From contig JAIRLK010000195.1 of the NCBI GenBank assembly GCA_031259515.1, positions 1-29,579 on the forward strand: a stretch of 29,579 nucleotides of DNA, given 5' to 3'. The position numbers and the translations under genes are program-made. This stretch comes from Treponema sp. GTDB taxonomy: Bacteria; Spirochaetota; Spirochaetia; Treponematales; Breznakiellaceae. The number at the start of each line of letters is the position of its first letter. The stretch's first letter is position 1. This document shows, one piece after another, positions 21,623-29,396 of the stretch. Below the pieces are notes generated by a model. That model did not search any database. It was given only the letters and a program-made list of their open reading frames with translations, and had not been told where the DNA came from.

Positions 21623-22914
21623 TGAGGGTTATTTCCCGGCGGCGTTTAAAAAACAACCGCGTTATTTCAGGTACCCTGTTCAGATATCTGCTGTCTGAAG
21701 CCTTGTTCTCCTTCCTGGTGGCTTTTCTCTTCTTCTTTTTCATTTTCTTTGTCAATCAACTGTTGCTCCTGGCCCAGGAAATTCTGGCCAAAAAAGTTCC
21801 GTTTTATCAGGTTGCCTTGCTGGTACTTTACGCCATACCCTCTATCATCGCCATGTCGGCTCCCTTCGCGGCCCTGGTAGGGATCCTCATGACCATAGGC
21901 CGGCTTACCTCGGATAATGAAGTTCTGGTCATGCTTTCATCGGGGCTTCCCTACCGTAATATTTTTATCCCTGCCCTAGTGGTAGGTATCCTCATTTCCA
22001 TGCTTTCGTTTTATGCCAACGACGTCCTTCTGCCTATGGGAACCATTCAGTTTTCGCGGCTTTGGAGGCGGATCATGGCTTCTACCCCGGCGCTGGAACT
22101 GGAATCCAACTCGGTGAAGCGGTTTAAGGATACCGTGGTGGTTACGGGAAACGTGGAGGGGAACAGCATCAACGACGTCCTCATCCTGGATAGAACCAAG
22201 GACGGGGAGCGGCGGCTTATCATGGCCCGCAACGCTGAATTGCGGGATGCCGGCAGAGAGGGCTTGAGCCTGGACATGACCGGCGCCTTTATTCAGTCCT
22301 CCAAAGAAGTTTCCCGGCGGGATTACGATTACGCTTCGGCGACGTTTCTTCGTTATTGGGTTTCCCAGGAGGATATGATTCAGAATGTTTCTTCTATTAC
22401 TCCAAGCCAGATGAGTTCCATTGATGTCCTTAAAGAGATCAGGGTGAAAGAAAAGGCCCTTGCCGAAAAAATAGATGAACGGTACAGAAAGGTGATGTCC
22501 CAGGGCCTAAGCCTGGAGGCAATACTTCGCCGGGGCCCCAACCGGGAGGCGTGGAACCGGCGGGCGAATCAGGCGGCGGCCTTTATACGGGAAGGCGAAA
22601 TCGCACGGGACTTAAAAAAAGACCGGAGCCTTTCGATATACCGTTTGGAATTCTACAAAAAATTTTCGATACCCTTCGGCGCCCTTTCCTTTGTATTCCT
22701 GGCGGTTCCCCTGGGGTTGCTGGCAAAAAAGAGCGGCCAAACCGTTGGGTTCATCTTCGGCCTTATCATCGCGGGCGTGTACTGGGCCATGCTCCTGGGG
22801 GGGCAGACCATGGGAGTACGTCTTGGGTATTCTCCCTTTTGGTGTATGTGGCTTCCCAATATCCTGGCTGTTTCGATAGGCATTGTCATGTGCTTATTCA
22901 GGATACGGCGCTGA
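21619..22914 (+). CDS. LptF/LptG family permease (YjgP/YjgQ), first of pair
   Basis: This 431-residue membrane protein is of the LptF/LptG family, whose members form the inner-membrane part of the lipopolysaccharide export machine LptB2FG with the ATPase LptB. Three N-terminal transmembrane helices (about 25-150) flank the family motif TSDNEVLVMLSSGLPYRNI. A periplasmic domain follows (about 155-350), then three C-terminal helices ending at residue 430. The ATG at 21619 overlaps the dut stop; an ATG one codon later is equally possible. A second family member follows directly. Which is LptF and which is LptG cannot be told by eye. In treponemes the cargo may be another glycolipid, since T. pallidum lacks lipopolysaccharide. 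Confidence 0.85.
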   Translation: MMRVISRRRLKNNRVISGTLFRYLLSEALFSFLVAFLFFFFIFFVNQLLLLAQEILAKKVPFYQVALLVLYAIPSIIAMSAPFAALVGILMTIGRLTSDNEVLVMLSSGLPYRNIFIPALVVGILISMLSFYANDVLLPMGTIQFSRLWRRIMASTPALELESNSVKRFKDTVVVTGNVEGNSINDVLILDRTKDGERRLIMARNAELRDAGREGLSLDMTGAFIQSSKEVSRRDYDYASATFLRYWVSQEDMIQNVSSITPSQMSSIDVLKEIRVKEKALAEKIDERYRKVMSQGLSLEAILRRGPNREAWNRRANQAAAFIREGEIARDLKKDRSLSIYRLEFYKKFSIPFGALSFVFLAVPLGLLAKKSGQTVGFIFGLIIAGVYWAMLLGGQTMGVRLGYSPFWCMWLPNILAVSIGIVMCLFRIRR

Positions 22915-22915
22915 T

Positions 22916-23980
22916 ATGATTCTGGACCGGTATCTGGTTAGGCAGTTTATCCCCGTTTTTGTAGTCGTCGTCTCCATGTTCGTCATGCTCCTTTCCCTGA
23001 TCGATCTTTTCTCTAACCTGTGGCGTTACCTGAATTATGAAGTGCCGCTCTCTCAGATCCTCCTGGTCTGTTATTATTACCTTCCCAAGAGCCTCTCTTA
23101 CGCGACGCCGATTTCCCTTCTTTTTGCCGCAGCCTATACGCTGGGGGATCTCTATGCCCGGAATGAATTGACGTCGATTTTTTCTTCCGGAATCCCCTTT
23201 TGGCGGTTCAGTATTTCCCTGCTTGTTATCGGGGCGGTCGTTTCGGTTTTCGCGTTTTTTTTTCAGGACTATGTTGTTGTCCCCACATTTAAGAAAAAAA
23301 ACGACTTAAACAGCCAGCTTTTGCACCAGCAGGTTACGGAAGATAATTCGGATATTGTCATTAAGGCCAGAAACGGCAAGCTCATCTATTCGGTTGATTA
23401 TTTTGACGACGCGTCAACCAGCTTAAACGGCGTGAGCATTATTGAACAGAGCGAGACCGGGGAGTTTCTTTCCCTTATCCGGGCATCCCGGGCTATCTGG
23501 ACCGGGGAATACTGGTCCTTCTCGAACGCCATTATTTACTCCTGGGAAGGCGAATTCTTGCGGGTTAAGACGATGGAGGCCGTCAACGCCTACCGGGAAC
23601 ATCCTGAAATTTTTAGAAGAAGGGCCGTGAAGGCCGAGGATCTTCCGGCAAGAGACGTGGCCGGCCTGGTCCGGGATTTGAGAAGCGCGGGATTGCCCTT
23701 TATCGGCGCCCTGGCGGATTATTACCACCGTTTTTCCTTTTCCGCCGTTTCCTTCGTGGTGATGATCCTGTCGATTTCCATGGGGGGAAGGTTCAAGAAG
23801 AATATCCTCCTTATGAGCCTTCTGGCGAGCCTGGTAACCACGGTAGTGTTTTATGTGATGGAGATGATCAGCATGATGATGGCCCGGCTGGGGTATATCC
23901 CCCCTATTGTGGGGGCCTGGTTCCCGATTCTATTCTTTAGCGCGGTGGGTATGCTGCTCCTGCAAAGCGCGAAAACCTGA
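22916..23980 (+). CDS. LptF/LptG family permease (YjgP/YjgQ), second of pair
   Basis: This 354-residue protein has the same layout as its neighbour. It has an N-terminal RYLVRQFIPVFVVVVSM helix, the family segment GDLYARNELTSIFSSGIPFWRF near residues 77-98, a periplasmic domain (about 130-265) and three C-terminal helices. It starts one base after the stop of the upstream gene (22914), so the two are very likely translated together and form a heterodimer. An in-frame extension to 22883 lies inside the upstream gene. The ATPase LptB is not in the window. Confidence 0.85.
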   Translation: MILDRYLVRQFIPVFVVVVSMFVMLLSLIDLFSNLWRYLNYEVPLSQILLVCYYYLPKSLSYATPISLLFAAAYTLGDLYARNELTSIFSSGIPFWRFSISLLVIGAVVSVFAFFFQDYVVVPTFKKKNDLNSQLLHQQVTEDNSDIVIKARNGKLIYSVDYFDDASTSLNGVSIIEQSETGEFLSLIRASRAIWTGEYWSFSNAIIYSWEGEFLRVKTMEAVNAYREHPEIFRRRAVKAEDLPARDVAGLVRDLRSAGLPFIGALADYYHRFSFSAVSFVVMILSISMGGRFKKNILLMSLLASLVTTVVFYVMEMISMMMARLGYIPPIVGAWFPILFFSAVGMLLLQSAKT

Positions 23981-23992
23981 TGTGGATGTAAC

Positions 23993-25135
23993 ATGGCGGA
24001 TTCTTTTTTTACCATAACCGGCGGCGATTCCCATTCCCATGCCAGAACCGGCGTTCTCGATCTTCCCCACGGCACGGTAACGACGCCGGTATTCATGCCG
24101 GTGGGAACCAACGGGACCGTCAAAGCCCTGCGGGTGGATGATCTTACGGAAATAGGCTTTGAAATCATACTTTCCAATACCTATCATCTTTACCTGCGTC
24201 CGGGCATGGAAGTCATGGCCGCTTCCGGGGGGCTCCACAACTTTATGCGCTGGAACCGGAACATCCTTACCGATTCCGGCGGCTTCCAGGTTTTTTCCCT
24301 GGCTCCTTTTCGTAAGATCCGGGACGAGGGGGTAAGCTTCCGTTCCCACATTGACGGATCGTATCACAACCTTAAACCCGAAGACATTGTGGCGGTTCAG
24401 GCGGTTTTGGGAAGCGACATTCAAATGCAGCTTGATGTATGCACTCCCTGGGGTATATCTTATAGAGAGGCCCGTGATGCCTTACGGATCACCGGGTTGT
24501 GGCTTGACCGGGCAAAAACGGCCTGGGAAGCGGAACGGGATCGGGGCTATAGGGGGAAACTCTTTGCCATAGTCCAGGGGAATTTCTTCAAAGACCTGCG
24601 GGAAGCCGCGTCCGCACAGGCGATCCGGGCCGACACCCCGGGCCTTGCCATAGGGGGCCTTTCGGTAGGGGAGACGGAGCCGGTTTTTTTGGAATACCTG
24701 GCCTATACGGCGGCCCTGCTTCCCTGGGAAAAACCCCGGTATGTCATGGGGATAGGAACGCCTGAGTACATCCTGGCGGCCATAGAATGGGGGATAGATA
24801 TGTTTGACTGCGTGTTTCCCACCAGGACAGGCCGGAACGGCCATGTGTTTACCCGGCGGGGACCGGTAAGCCTAAAAAAAGCCGGAAACCGGCTTGATTT
24901 TCGGCCGATAGATGAAACATGTTCATGCAAGGTTTGTCGGGAATACAGCCGGGCCTACCTTCGCCATTTGTTTAAGACCCGGGAGATTCTGTGTTCCATG
25001 CTGGCCAGCTACCATAACCTGTATTTTCTCCATCAATTAATCACCGAGGCGCGGGAAGCTATAAACGCGGACCGCTTTATGGCCTTTAAGAAGTCCTTTC
25101 TCGATGAATATACCTGTTTGGGAGGTGAATCATAA
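23993..25135 (+). CDS. tgt: tRNA-guanine transglycosylase (queuine tRNA-ribosyltransferase)
   Basis: This 380-residue enzyme exchanges guanine 34 for the queuosine precursor in tRNAs with GUN anticodons. D94 (LTDSGGFQVF) and D148 (QLDVCTP) match the base-binding and catalytic residues of the family. D272 in DMFDCVFPTRTGRNG matches the nucleophile, and the zinc ligands C310, C312, C315 and H341 are all present. The ATG at 23993 is 12 bases after the permease gene and has only a weak GGAT ribosome-binding site. Its stop TAA overlaps the likely AUA start of the next gene. Genes for precursor synthesis are not in the window. Confidence 0.96.
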   Translation: MADSFFTITGGDSHSHARTGVLDLPHGTVTTPVFMPVGTNGTVKALRVDDLTEIGFEIILSNTYHLYLRPGMEVMAASGGLHNFMRWNRNILTDSGGFQVFSLAPFRKIRDEGVSFRSHIDGSYHNLKPEDIVAVQAVLGSDIQMQLDVCTPWGISYREARDALRITGLWLDRAKTAWEAERDRGYRGKLFAIVQGNFFKDLREAASAQAIRADTPGLAIGGLSVGETEPVFLEYLAYTAALLPWEKPRYVMGIGTPEYILAAIEWGIDMFDCVFPTRTGRNGHVFTRRGPVSLKKAGNRLDFRPIDETCSCKVCREYSRAYLRHLFKTREILCSMLASYHNLYFLHQLITEAREAINADRFMAFKKSFLDEYTCLGGES

Positions 25136-26826
25136 AAAAGACGACCTTTTCCCTGCTTCTTTTGCTTTGTACCGGTCTTTTGTCCGGTCAGGATCTTCCC
25201 CCGTCCCCGCCCCGGGAACTCCCGGCCCTTCCGTCGGATGTAATGGACCGGCTTATTTCCGAAACGGCGGATGCCGAAGAACCGGCTGTCCCCGACGCGG
25301 CCTCCGCTCCCGCTACGGCATCCGAGCCTGAAACAGCGGCCATCGCTCCCGCCGCCGGCGCTGAAACGGAAGCTCCCGCACCCGCCGCCGCGGCTGATAC
25401 CAAAACGGCGGCTCCGTCCCAGGATTCTCCCCGGTCCGGGCCTCCGGTCCCCGCACCGCCCGGTGTTCCTCCGGGACCCTATAGGCCGGCTTCCCAGAAA
25501 ACAGTGGAAGAACAGCGGCTTGATACCATCAGACTCGGGACTGAAAACGAAATCGCCGCTCTTGTTCAGACCCTGAAAAGCGAAAACGCCGATTATCTGG
25601 ACGAGGCCCTGATTGAATTGGTTAAGAACACCATGAACCGGAATATCCTTTCGGGGGTTTTTTCCTTTTTTGGCGAGCGGGAGCGGGCCGGCCTTGAAGA
25701 CCGGGCGTTCCGGGCCTTGAAAGAATGGGACATGGAAGCTGCCGATACCGTCCTGACCGCGATAGATTACCTAGGAAAACTGAAGGTAGAAGCCGCCATA
25801 GACCCCTTAAAAGCGCTGCTGGACTCGGAGGAGCGGAGGTTCATGGCCGCCGCTTTCAGGAGCCTGGGACGCATAGGCGGCGGTGTTTCCGCCATCACTC
25901 CAACCGAAGCTGAAGGAATCGCCGAGTATCTTATTGATTATTATACCAACCGTAATCCGGGGGATGAAAACCGCCGGGACATTATTGTCGCCCTGGGAGA
26001 AACCGGTTCGCCTGCGGGGATAGCGTTTCTGTCGGAAATCGCCGAAAACACCGACGAGCGGGCCCCCCTCCGCATGGCAGCTCTGGAAGCTCTCTCCAAA
26101 ATCAAGGATCCCGCCGGGCTTGACGCTGTTCTGGCAGGGGTGGCTTCCCAGGACCCTAATGTCCGGGCCGCCGCAGTAGGCGCGTTGGGTCCCTTTGAAA
26201 GTCCGGAAGTAACCGCCGCTATTCTCGAAGCGTTCCGGGATTCTTTCTACCGGACCCGCATAGGCGCTGCGCGGGCTGCGGGGACGCGGAAACTGGAAGC
26301 GGCTGTCCCGTATCTTACCTACCGGGCTGAACGGGACGATGTTCCCCAGGTAAAAGACGAGGCGGTTAAGGCCCTGGGAGCCATAGGAACCCGCGAAGCC
26401 GAGACCGTACTGGCTTCTTTCTTTGAGGAGCGGAAAAATTCGGACCGGTTGCGTATCCTCGCGGCTGAGATGCTCATGAAGGATCATGCCGAAACCTATG
26501 CGGAAAAACTGGTCGCCGAAATGGACGATGCCAAGGGGAGAAACCAGACCGCCCTCTACAACGGGTTTCTCCGGGCGATAGGTTCCGCCAAAGCGCCGTC
26601 CCTGGAGGCCGTTACCCGGCGTTTCTTTGCTTCAGGCGGGGCAATCGAAAAGTCCTACGCCTTGGATATGATGGCGAACAACGAATTCCGGGGGCTCATA
26701 GAGGAAGTCCGGGCCCTGACAGACCCCAAAAACGGGAACCTTTCCCATAAAGCCCAGGTTACCCTGGAAAAACTGGATCCTTCCGCAAAGGCGGACGGGG
26801 GCCAAAAACCCGATACGGAGTCGTAA
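25132..26826 (+). CDS. Secreted HEAT-repeat protein with probable AUA start codon
   Basis: This is a 564-residue protein if it starts at the ATA at 25132. That start gives a good signal peptide (two Lys, then a run of Leu, ending near LLSGQ), and GGAGGT lies 5 bases upstream at 25121-25126. No ATG, GTG or TTG in frame gives a complete signal peptide; the first, a TTG at 25162, would remove the lysines and most of the leucines. After the signal comes an Ala/Pro-rich linker (about 40-125), then HEAT-like helical repeats (about 130-545), such as RMAALEALSKIKDPAGLDAV and VKDEAVKALGAIGTREAETV. It is probably a periplasmic or surface scaffold. The start overlaps the tgt stop by three bases, so the gene ends the superoperon. 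Confidence 0.82.
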   Translation: MKKTTFSLLLLLCTGLLSGQDLPPSPPRELPALPSDVMDRLISETADAEEPAVPDAASAPATASEPETAAIAPAAGAETEAPAPAAAADTKTAAPSQDSPRSGPPVPAPPGVPPGPYRPASQKTVEEQRLDTIRLGTENEIAALVQTLKSENADYLDEALIELVKNTMNRNILSGVFSFFGERERAGLEDRAFRALKEWDMEAADTVLTAIDYLGKLKVEAAIDPLKALLDSEERRFMAAAFRSLGRIGGGVSAITPTEAEGIAEYLIDYYTNRNPGDENRRDIIVALGETGSPAGIAFLSEIAENTDERAPLRMAALEALSKIKDPAGLDAVLAGVASQDPNVRAAAVGALGPFESPEVTAAILEAFRDSFYRTRIGAARAAGTRKLEAAVPYLTYRAERDDVPQVKDEAVKALGAIGTREAETVLASFFEERKNSDRLRILAAEMLMKDHAETYAEKLVAEMDDAKGRNQTALYNGFLRAIGSAKAPSLEAVTRRFFASGGAIEKSYALDMMANNEFRGLIEEVRALTDPKNGNLSHKAQVTLEKLDPSAKADGGQKPDTES

Positions 26827-27012
26827 TTAGGCTGAATGTTGGTGAGCAACAAAGGATGATAATGTACGTCCCACACTTCAAAGAGGTTTCTCCCCTCCAA
26901 AAGGTGAAATAACGCCTTACCGTGCCAAGCGCCAATCCTTTGTATCACCATCGAAAAATGAAATCCGCATAAATATACGAAATGCCTCATTTCGATGAGG
27001 CAGCGCGAGGTA
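26827..27012. other. Intergenic region upstream of tRNA-Gly with a UUCG hairpin
   Basis: This stretch is more AT-rich than the genes around it. It has an 8-bp perfect stem tgcctcat/atgaggca closed by a ttcg tetraloop (26983-27002), 10 bases before the tRNA promoter. With no T-run after it, it is at best a weak terminator for the superoperon. Short minus-strand frames here could not be assigned. Confidence 0.5.
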
Positions 27013-27042
27013 TTGACATAAAAAATTGATTTCTGGTATAGT
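27013..27042 (+). promoter_or_regulatory. Promoter of tRNA-Gly
   Basis: TTGACA (27013-27018), an 18-base spacer and TATAGT (27037-27042) precede the tRNA by 13 bases. The transcript should start about 6-7 bases before the mature 5' end. The hexamers are the same as in the rimP operon promoter. Confidence 0.85.
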
Positions 27043-27055
27043 ATCCCTATTGATT

Positions 27056-27127
27056 GCGGCTGTCGTATAACGGCTATTACCCCAGCCTTCCAAGCTGGAG
27101 ACGAGGGTTCGACTCCCTTCAGCCGCT
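27056..27127 (+). tRNA. tRNA-Gly (anticodon UCC)
   Basis: The acceptor arms GCGGCTG (27056-27062) and CAGCCGC (27120-27126) pair fully, with T27127 as discriminator. The anticodon stem CCAGC/GCTGG holds the loop CTTCCAA, giving anticodon TCC. The T-arm is GAGGG-TTCGACT-CCCTT, with one terminal mismatch or wobble. The D-arm TCGTATAACGGCTATTA is close to that of E. coli glyT. The 3' CCA is not encoded. No T-run terminator follows closely. Confidence 0.95.
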
Positions 27128-27223
27128 AATGATGGCGAGTTTCCTAAGTTTTTATAACATACGGAATTAAGAAAAACTGACCGGACTGCAATTTTCAAAA
27201 TCCCCCGAACAAAATGGCATCGT

Positions 27224-27236
27224 GCGACAGGCTCCT
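27224..27236 (+). repeat. 3'-end fragment of the structured repeat family
   Basis: The sequence gcgacaggctcct resembles the right end of the family (gcgcaacaggctcct at 28282-28296; gcgacaaactgct in copy B). It is followed by a small palindrome tacgta-acgg-tacgta (27246-27261) at the 3' end of the lipoprotein gene. The rest of the element is missing, and the interval 27128-27223 shows nothing else that I can assign. Confidence 0.35.
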
Positions 27237-27263
27237 GGGGAGGCTTACGTAACGGTACGTATT

Positions 27264-28169
27264 TTAGTCAACAACCCTTGAATACCCCGAAAGATCGTAC
27301 GTGATGGTGAATTGAGGCAGGTACTCTATGCCGGTACTCACCGTGGCTTTCCCGGTAAACCGGTAGTGTATGTCCCGCAAGGCCGCTATCTGATTCAGCA
27401 GATCCCGGCTCATGTTGGTAAAATTCATCACCAGAAAGATATCCGTCTCCGCCGAGCTTTCCGGGGGAACGGTCAGGATGTCTTCCCGGACTCCATCCGC
27501 CCAGAGCCGTCCAGCGTTGTACAGCTCATAGTTAAAGGCGGAAAGCTCTACCGGGAAACTATTGGGGTTGTCAATCTTCAGGCTGATCTTAAACCGGGTA
27601 TTGATGAGTTCCGCCTTCTGTACGGCGATTGCGGTGATCCGCACCTCCGGTTCCCGAACCGGGGGGAACGCAGCCGCCGCCGAGACGGGAATTGTTATCT
27701 CTTCGCCGGAGGCATAGGCAAAAACGATGTCTACGGTCAACTCCGCTTCTCCCTCCGGGCCCGGCAAATCCGGAAACATCTCCGCCGCCAGAGGGGTTTC
27801 CAGCCGTAGCGGATAGGTCCCCGAAGAACCGGCCGCCAGTGTTCCCCCCTCCATGCTCAGATCCCCTTCCCCGTTCCGTTCAACGCCGTTCACCGCTATC
27901 TTCCAGGCCGCTGCCCGGACATGGGCCGCCTCGGCCCGAGGGTTATCCGCTTCCAGGAGGAACGCAAGAGAGAGGCTGCCCGGGGTAACCGCCTTTAGAC
28001 GGTCAAAGGTAAGCCCGGCGGCGGGGTCATCCTGGGGAGCAGATGGGGGAACTCTCGAAGAAACCGGGCGCGTTTCCGGGAGAGGCGGCGCCTTGGTTAC
28101 GCATGATGATAGAAGCAACAAAAAGAAAGAACACCACAAAAAGGACGCCTGGCATCGTATTGAGTTCAT
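27264..28169 (-). CDS. Lipoprotein with LEA type 2 (WHy-like) domains
   Basis: This 301-residue protein has a lipoprotein signal with the lipobox L20-S-S-C23. After a short Pro-rich linker it shows two similar beta-rich units (about 50-165 and 170-298). The second has the LEA2/WHy pattern KAELINTRFKISLKIDNPNSFPVELSAFNYELYNAG, and the first has a weaker LSLAFLLEADNPRAEAAHV. LEA2 domains occur in bacterial lipoproteins of unclear function, so no specific role is proposed. No good Shine-Dalgarno precedes the ATG at 28169. A candidate promoter TTGACG (28260-28255) with AATAAC (28237-28232) at 17 bases lies upstream. The gene converges on the tRNA region. Confidence 0.82.
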   Translation of the reverse strand: MNSIRCQASFLWCSFFLLLLSSCVTKAPPLPETRPVSSRVPPSAPQDDPAAGLTFDRLKAVTPGSLSLAFLLEADNPRAEAAHVRAAAWKIAVNGVERNGEGDLSMEGGTLAAGSSGTYPLRLETPLAAEMFPDLPGPEGEAELTVDIVFAYASGEEITIPVSAAAAFPPVREPEVRITAIAVQKAELINTRFKISLKIDNPNSFPVELSAFNYELYNAGRLWADGVREDILTVPPESSAETDIFLVMNFTNMSRDLLNQIAALRDIHYRFTGKATVSTGIEYLPQFTITYDLSGYSRVVD

Positions 28170-28270
28170 CGGTTTATTATTATCGGCACGGCGCTTCCAA
28201 ATAAAGAGATGGTATTCAAACGGTTGAAGTCGTTATTTTGCTATACTGAGGTACCGTCAAGGTTAGCAGT

Positions 28271-28296
28271 TTATGCGTGAAGCGCAACAGGCTCCT
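28271..28296 (+). repeat. 3' part of the structured repeat family
   Basis: The sequence ttatGCGT-GAA-GCGCaacaggctcct matches the right end of the full-length element (ttatGCGC-AAA-GCGCaacaggctct at 6316-6340), including the mini-hairpin with one G-T wobble. The left part of the element is not recognisable upstream. It lies between the divergent lipoprotein gene and rdgB. The remainder of 28170-28403 holds only candidate promoters. Confidence 0.6.
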
Positions 28297-28365
28297 AGAG
28301 ACCACGGCGCGGGCGGTTTTACGGGGAATTGTTGCCTGCGGCGCTTTATGAAAAGGTATAACCTC

Positions 28366-28395
28366 TTGCTTTTCGAGGCCCTAACCTCGTACTAT
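28366..28395 (+). promoter_or_regulatory. Candidate promoter of rdgB, suggesting a leaderless mRNA
   Basis: TTGCTT (28366-28371), an 18-base spacer and TACTAT (28390-28395) lie so close to the rdgB ATG at 28404 that transcription would begin at or within a few bases of the start codon. No Shine-Dalgarno is present. The spacer contains a small cgagg/cctcg stem. Confidence 0.35.
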
Positions 28396-28403
28396 CCTGT
28401 AAT

Positions 28404-29024
28404 ATGAAAATCTGGTTCGCCTCCGGCAATCTCCATAAAAAGCAAGAAGCCGCCGCCCTGTTCCCGGGTTGGGATATAAAACTCCCCGGCGAAGCGGGAT
28501 TCCCCTTTGATCCCGAAGAGACTGGCTCCACCTTCCTGGAAAACGCCCTGCTTAAAGCCCGGACCCTTTACCGGCAACTGGCGGGCGGGCTTGGCGGGCT
28601 GGTACTTGCGGATGACTCAGGAATCTGCGTGGATGCCCTGGGAGGGCGGCCGGGGATATACTCGGCGCGGTATGCGGGCAGGGACGGCGCGGGGCGGCCG
28701 GGGAGGAAAAAACCGGAAGCCTCAGAGCGGAACGCCCTGTTGTTGGAAGAGTTGGGGGACAATCCCAACCGCAAGGCCCGGTTCGTCTGCGCCATGGTCC
28801 TTCTGTGGGACGAAAACCGTTTCCTGGCGGTCCAGGAAACCCTGGAAGGGGAACTGGTCCGTCCCGGCGAAGGCCGGGGGGCTGGCGGCTTCGGCTACGA
28901 CCCCATCTTCTACCTGCCGAACCGGGGGATCACGGTGGCGGAATTGTCCGAGGCGGAGAAAAACCGGATCAGCCACCGGGGAAAGGCGGCGCGGCTCATC
29001 GCGGGACGTTTGGAGGGAAGGTAG
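28404..29024 (+). CDS. rdgB: Non-canonical purine NTP pyrophosphatase (RdgB/HAM1 family)
   Basis: This 206-residue enzyme hydrolyses ITP, dITP and XTP to monophosphates and so keeps deaminated purines out of DNA and RNA. Family motifs are FASGNLHKKQE at residues 5-15, TFLENALLKA at 43-52, the catalytic LADDSGICVDALGG at 68-81, SARYAG at 87-92, and GFGYDPIFYLP and SHRGKA near the C-terminus. The length is normal. The ATG at 28404 matches the family N-terminus but has no ribosome-binding site. A promoter may lie directly upstream. The gene stands alone on the plus strand. Confidence 0.94.
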   Translation: MKIWFASGNLHKKQEAAALFPGWDIKLPGEAGFPFDPEETGSTFLENALLKARTLYRQLAGGLGGLVLADDSGICVDALGGRPGIYSARYAGRDGAGRPGRKKPEASERNALLLEELGDNPNRKARFVCAMVLLWDENRFLAVQETLEGELVRPGEGRGAGGFGYDPIFYLPNRGITVAELSEAEKNRISHRGKAARLIAGRLEGR

Positions 29025-29372
29025 GCTGCCATAAAGTAGGCAGAAGAAAGAACCGGCTGCCCAAGGTGGAGTAGGTGGGTCATGGCGTTTTCCGTGCGGT
29101 TAAGACAATCCAGTATCAACTGACCAAAGAAAGGGAAGCCAATTTTTCCTTCCCTATTGAAATAGGTTTCTTCGTTGCCATTGGCTAAAAATACATGCCC
29201 GCCGCCCGCTCCTTTAATACCGATGTTCATATACGTGCGCTGTTCAATAAAACCTTTCTGTTCTGATCCGCATAGTTTCAAAAATTTTTATTTCATTTGC
29301 CATACTTTCATTTTCTATTTCCCAAACACGTTTGTCAAATACTATACCTGTTCTATCCCTTGCACGGGTCAT
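29025..29372 (-). pseudogene. AT-rich remnant of an unknown minus-strand gene, frameshifted
   Basis: On the minus strand an ATG at 29372 opens a 42-residue frame that reads like protein (for example DKRVWEIENESMANEIKIFE) and stops at 29244. The next frame continues from the same point with RTYMNIGIKGAGGGHVFL and YFNREGKIGFPFFGQLI. One base more or less in the TTTT run near 29250 would join the two. The composition is much richer in A and T than the neighbouring genes. I do not recognise the protein. The alternatives are a degraded acquired gene or two chance frames. The reading near 29025 runs into rdgB, so the true end is unclear. Confidence 0.3.
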
Positions 29373-29396
29373 CGCGGAACGTATGAAACTGCGTGG

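Noticed and set aside
26655..27198. Two minus-strand frames (111 and 93 codons) around the tRNA region
   Set aside because: One runs through the end of the HEAT gene and the other through the tRNA in antisense. Neither has a good start site or a recognisable domain.
28180..28187. GCCGATAA on the minus strand just before the LEA-like lipoprotein gene
   Set aside because: It matches the sigma-28 -10 exactly, but no TAAA -35 is present at 14-16 bases, and the gene is not flagellar.
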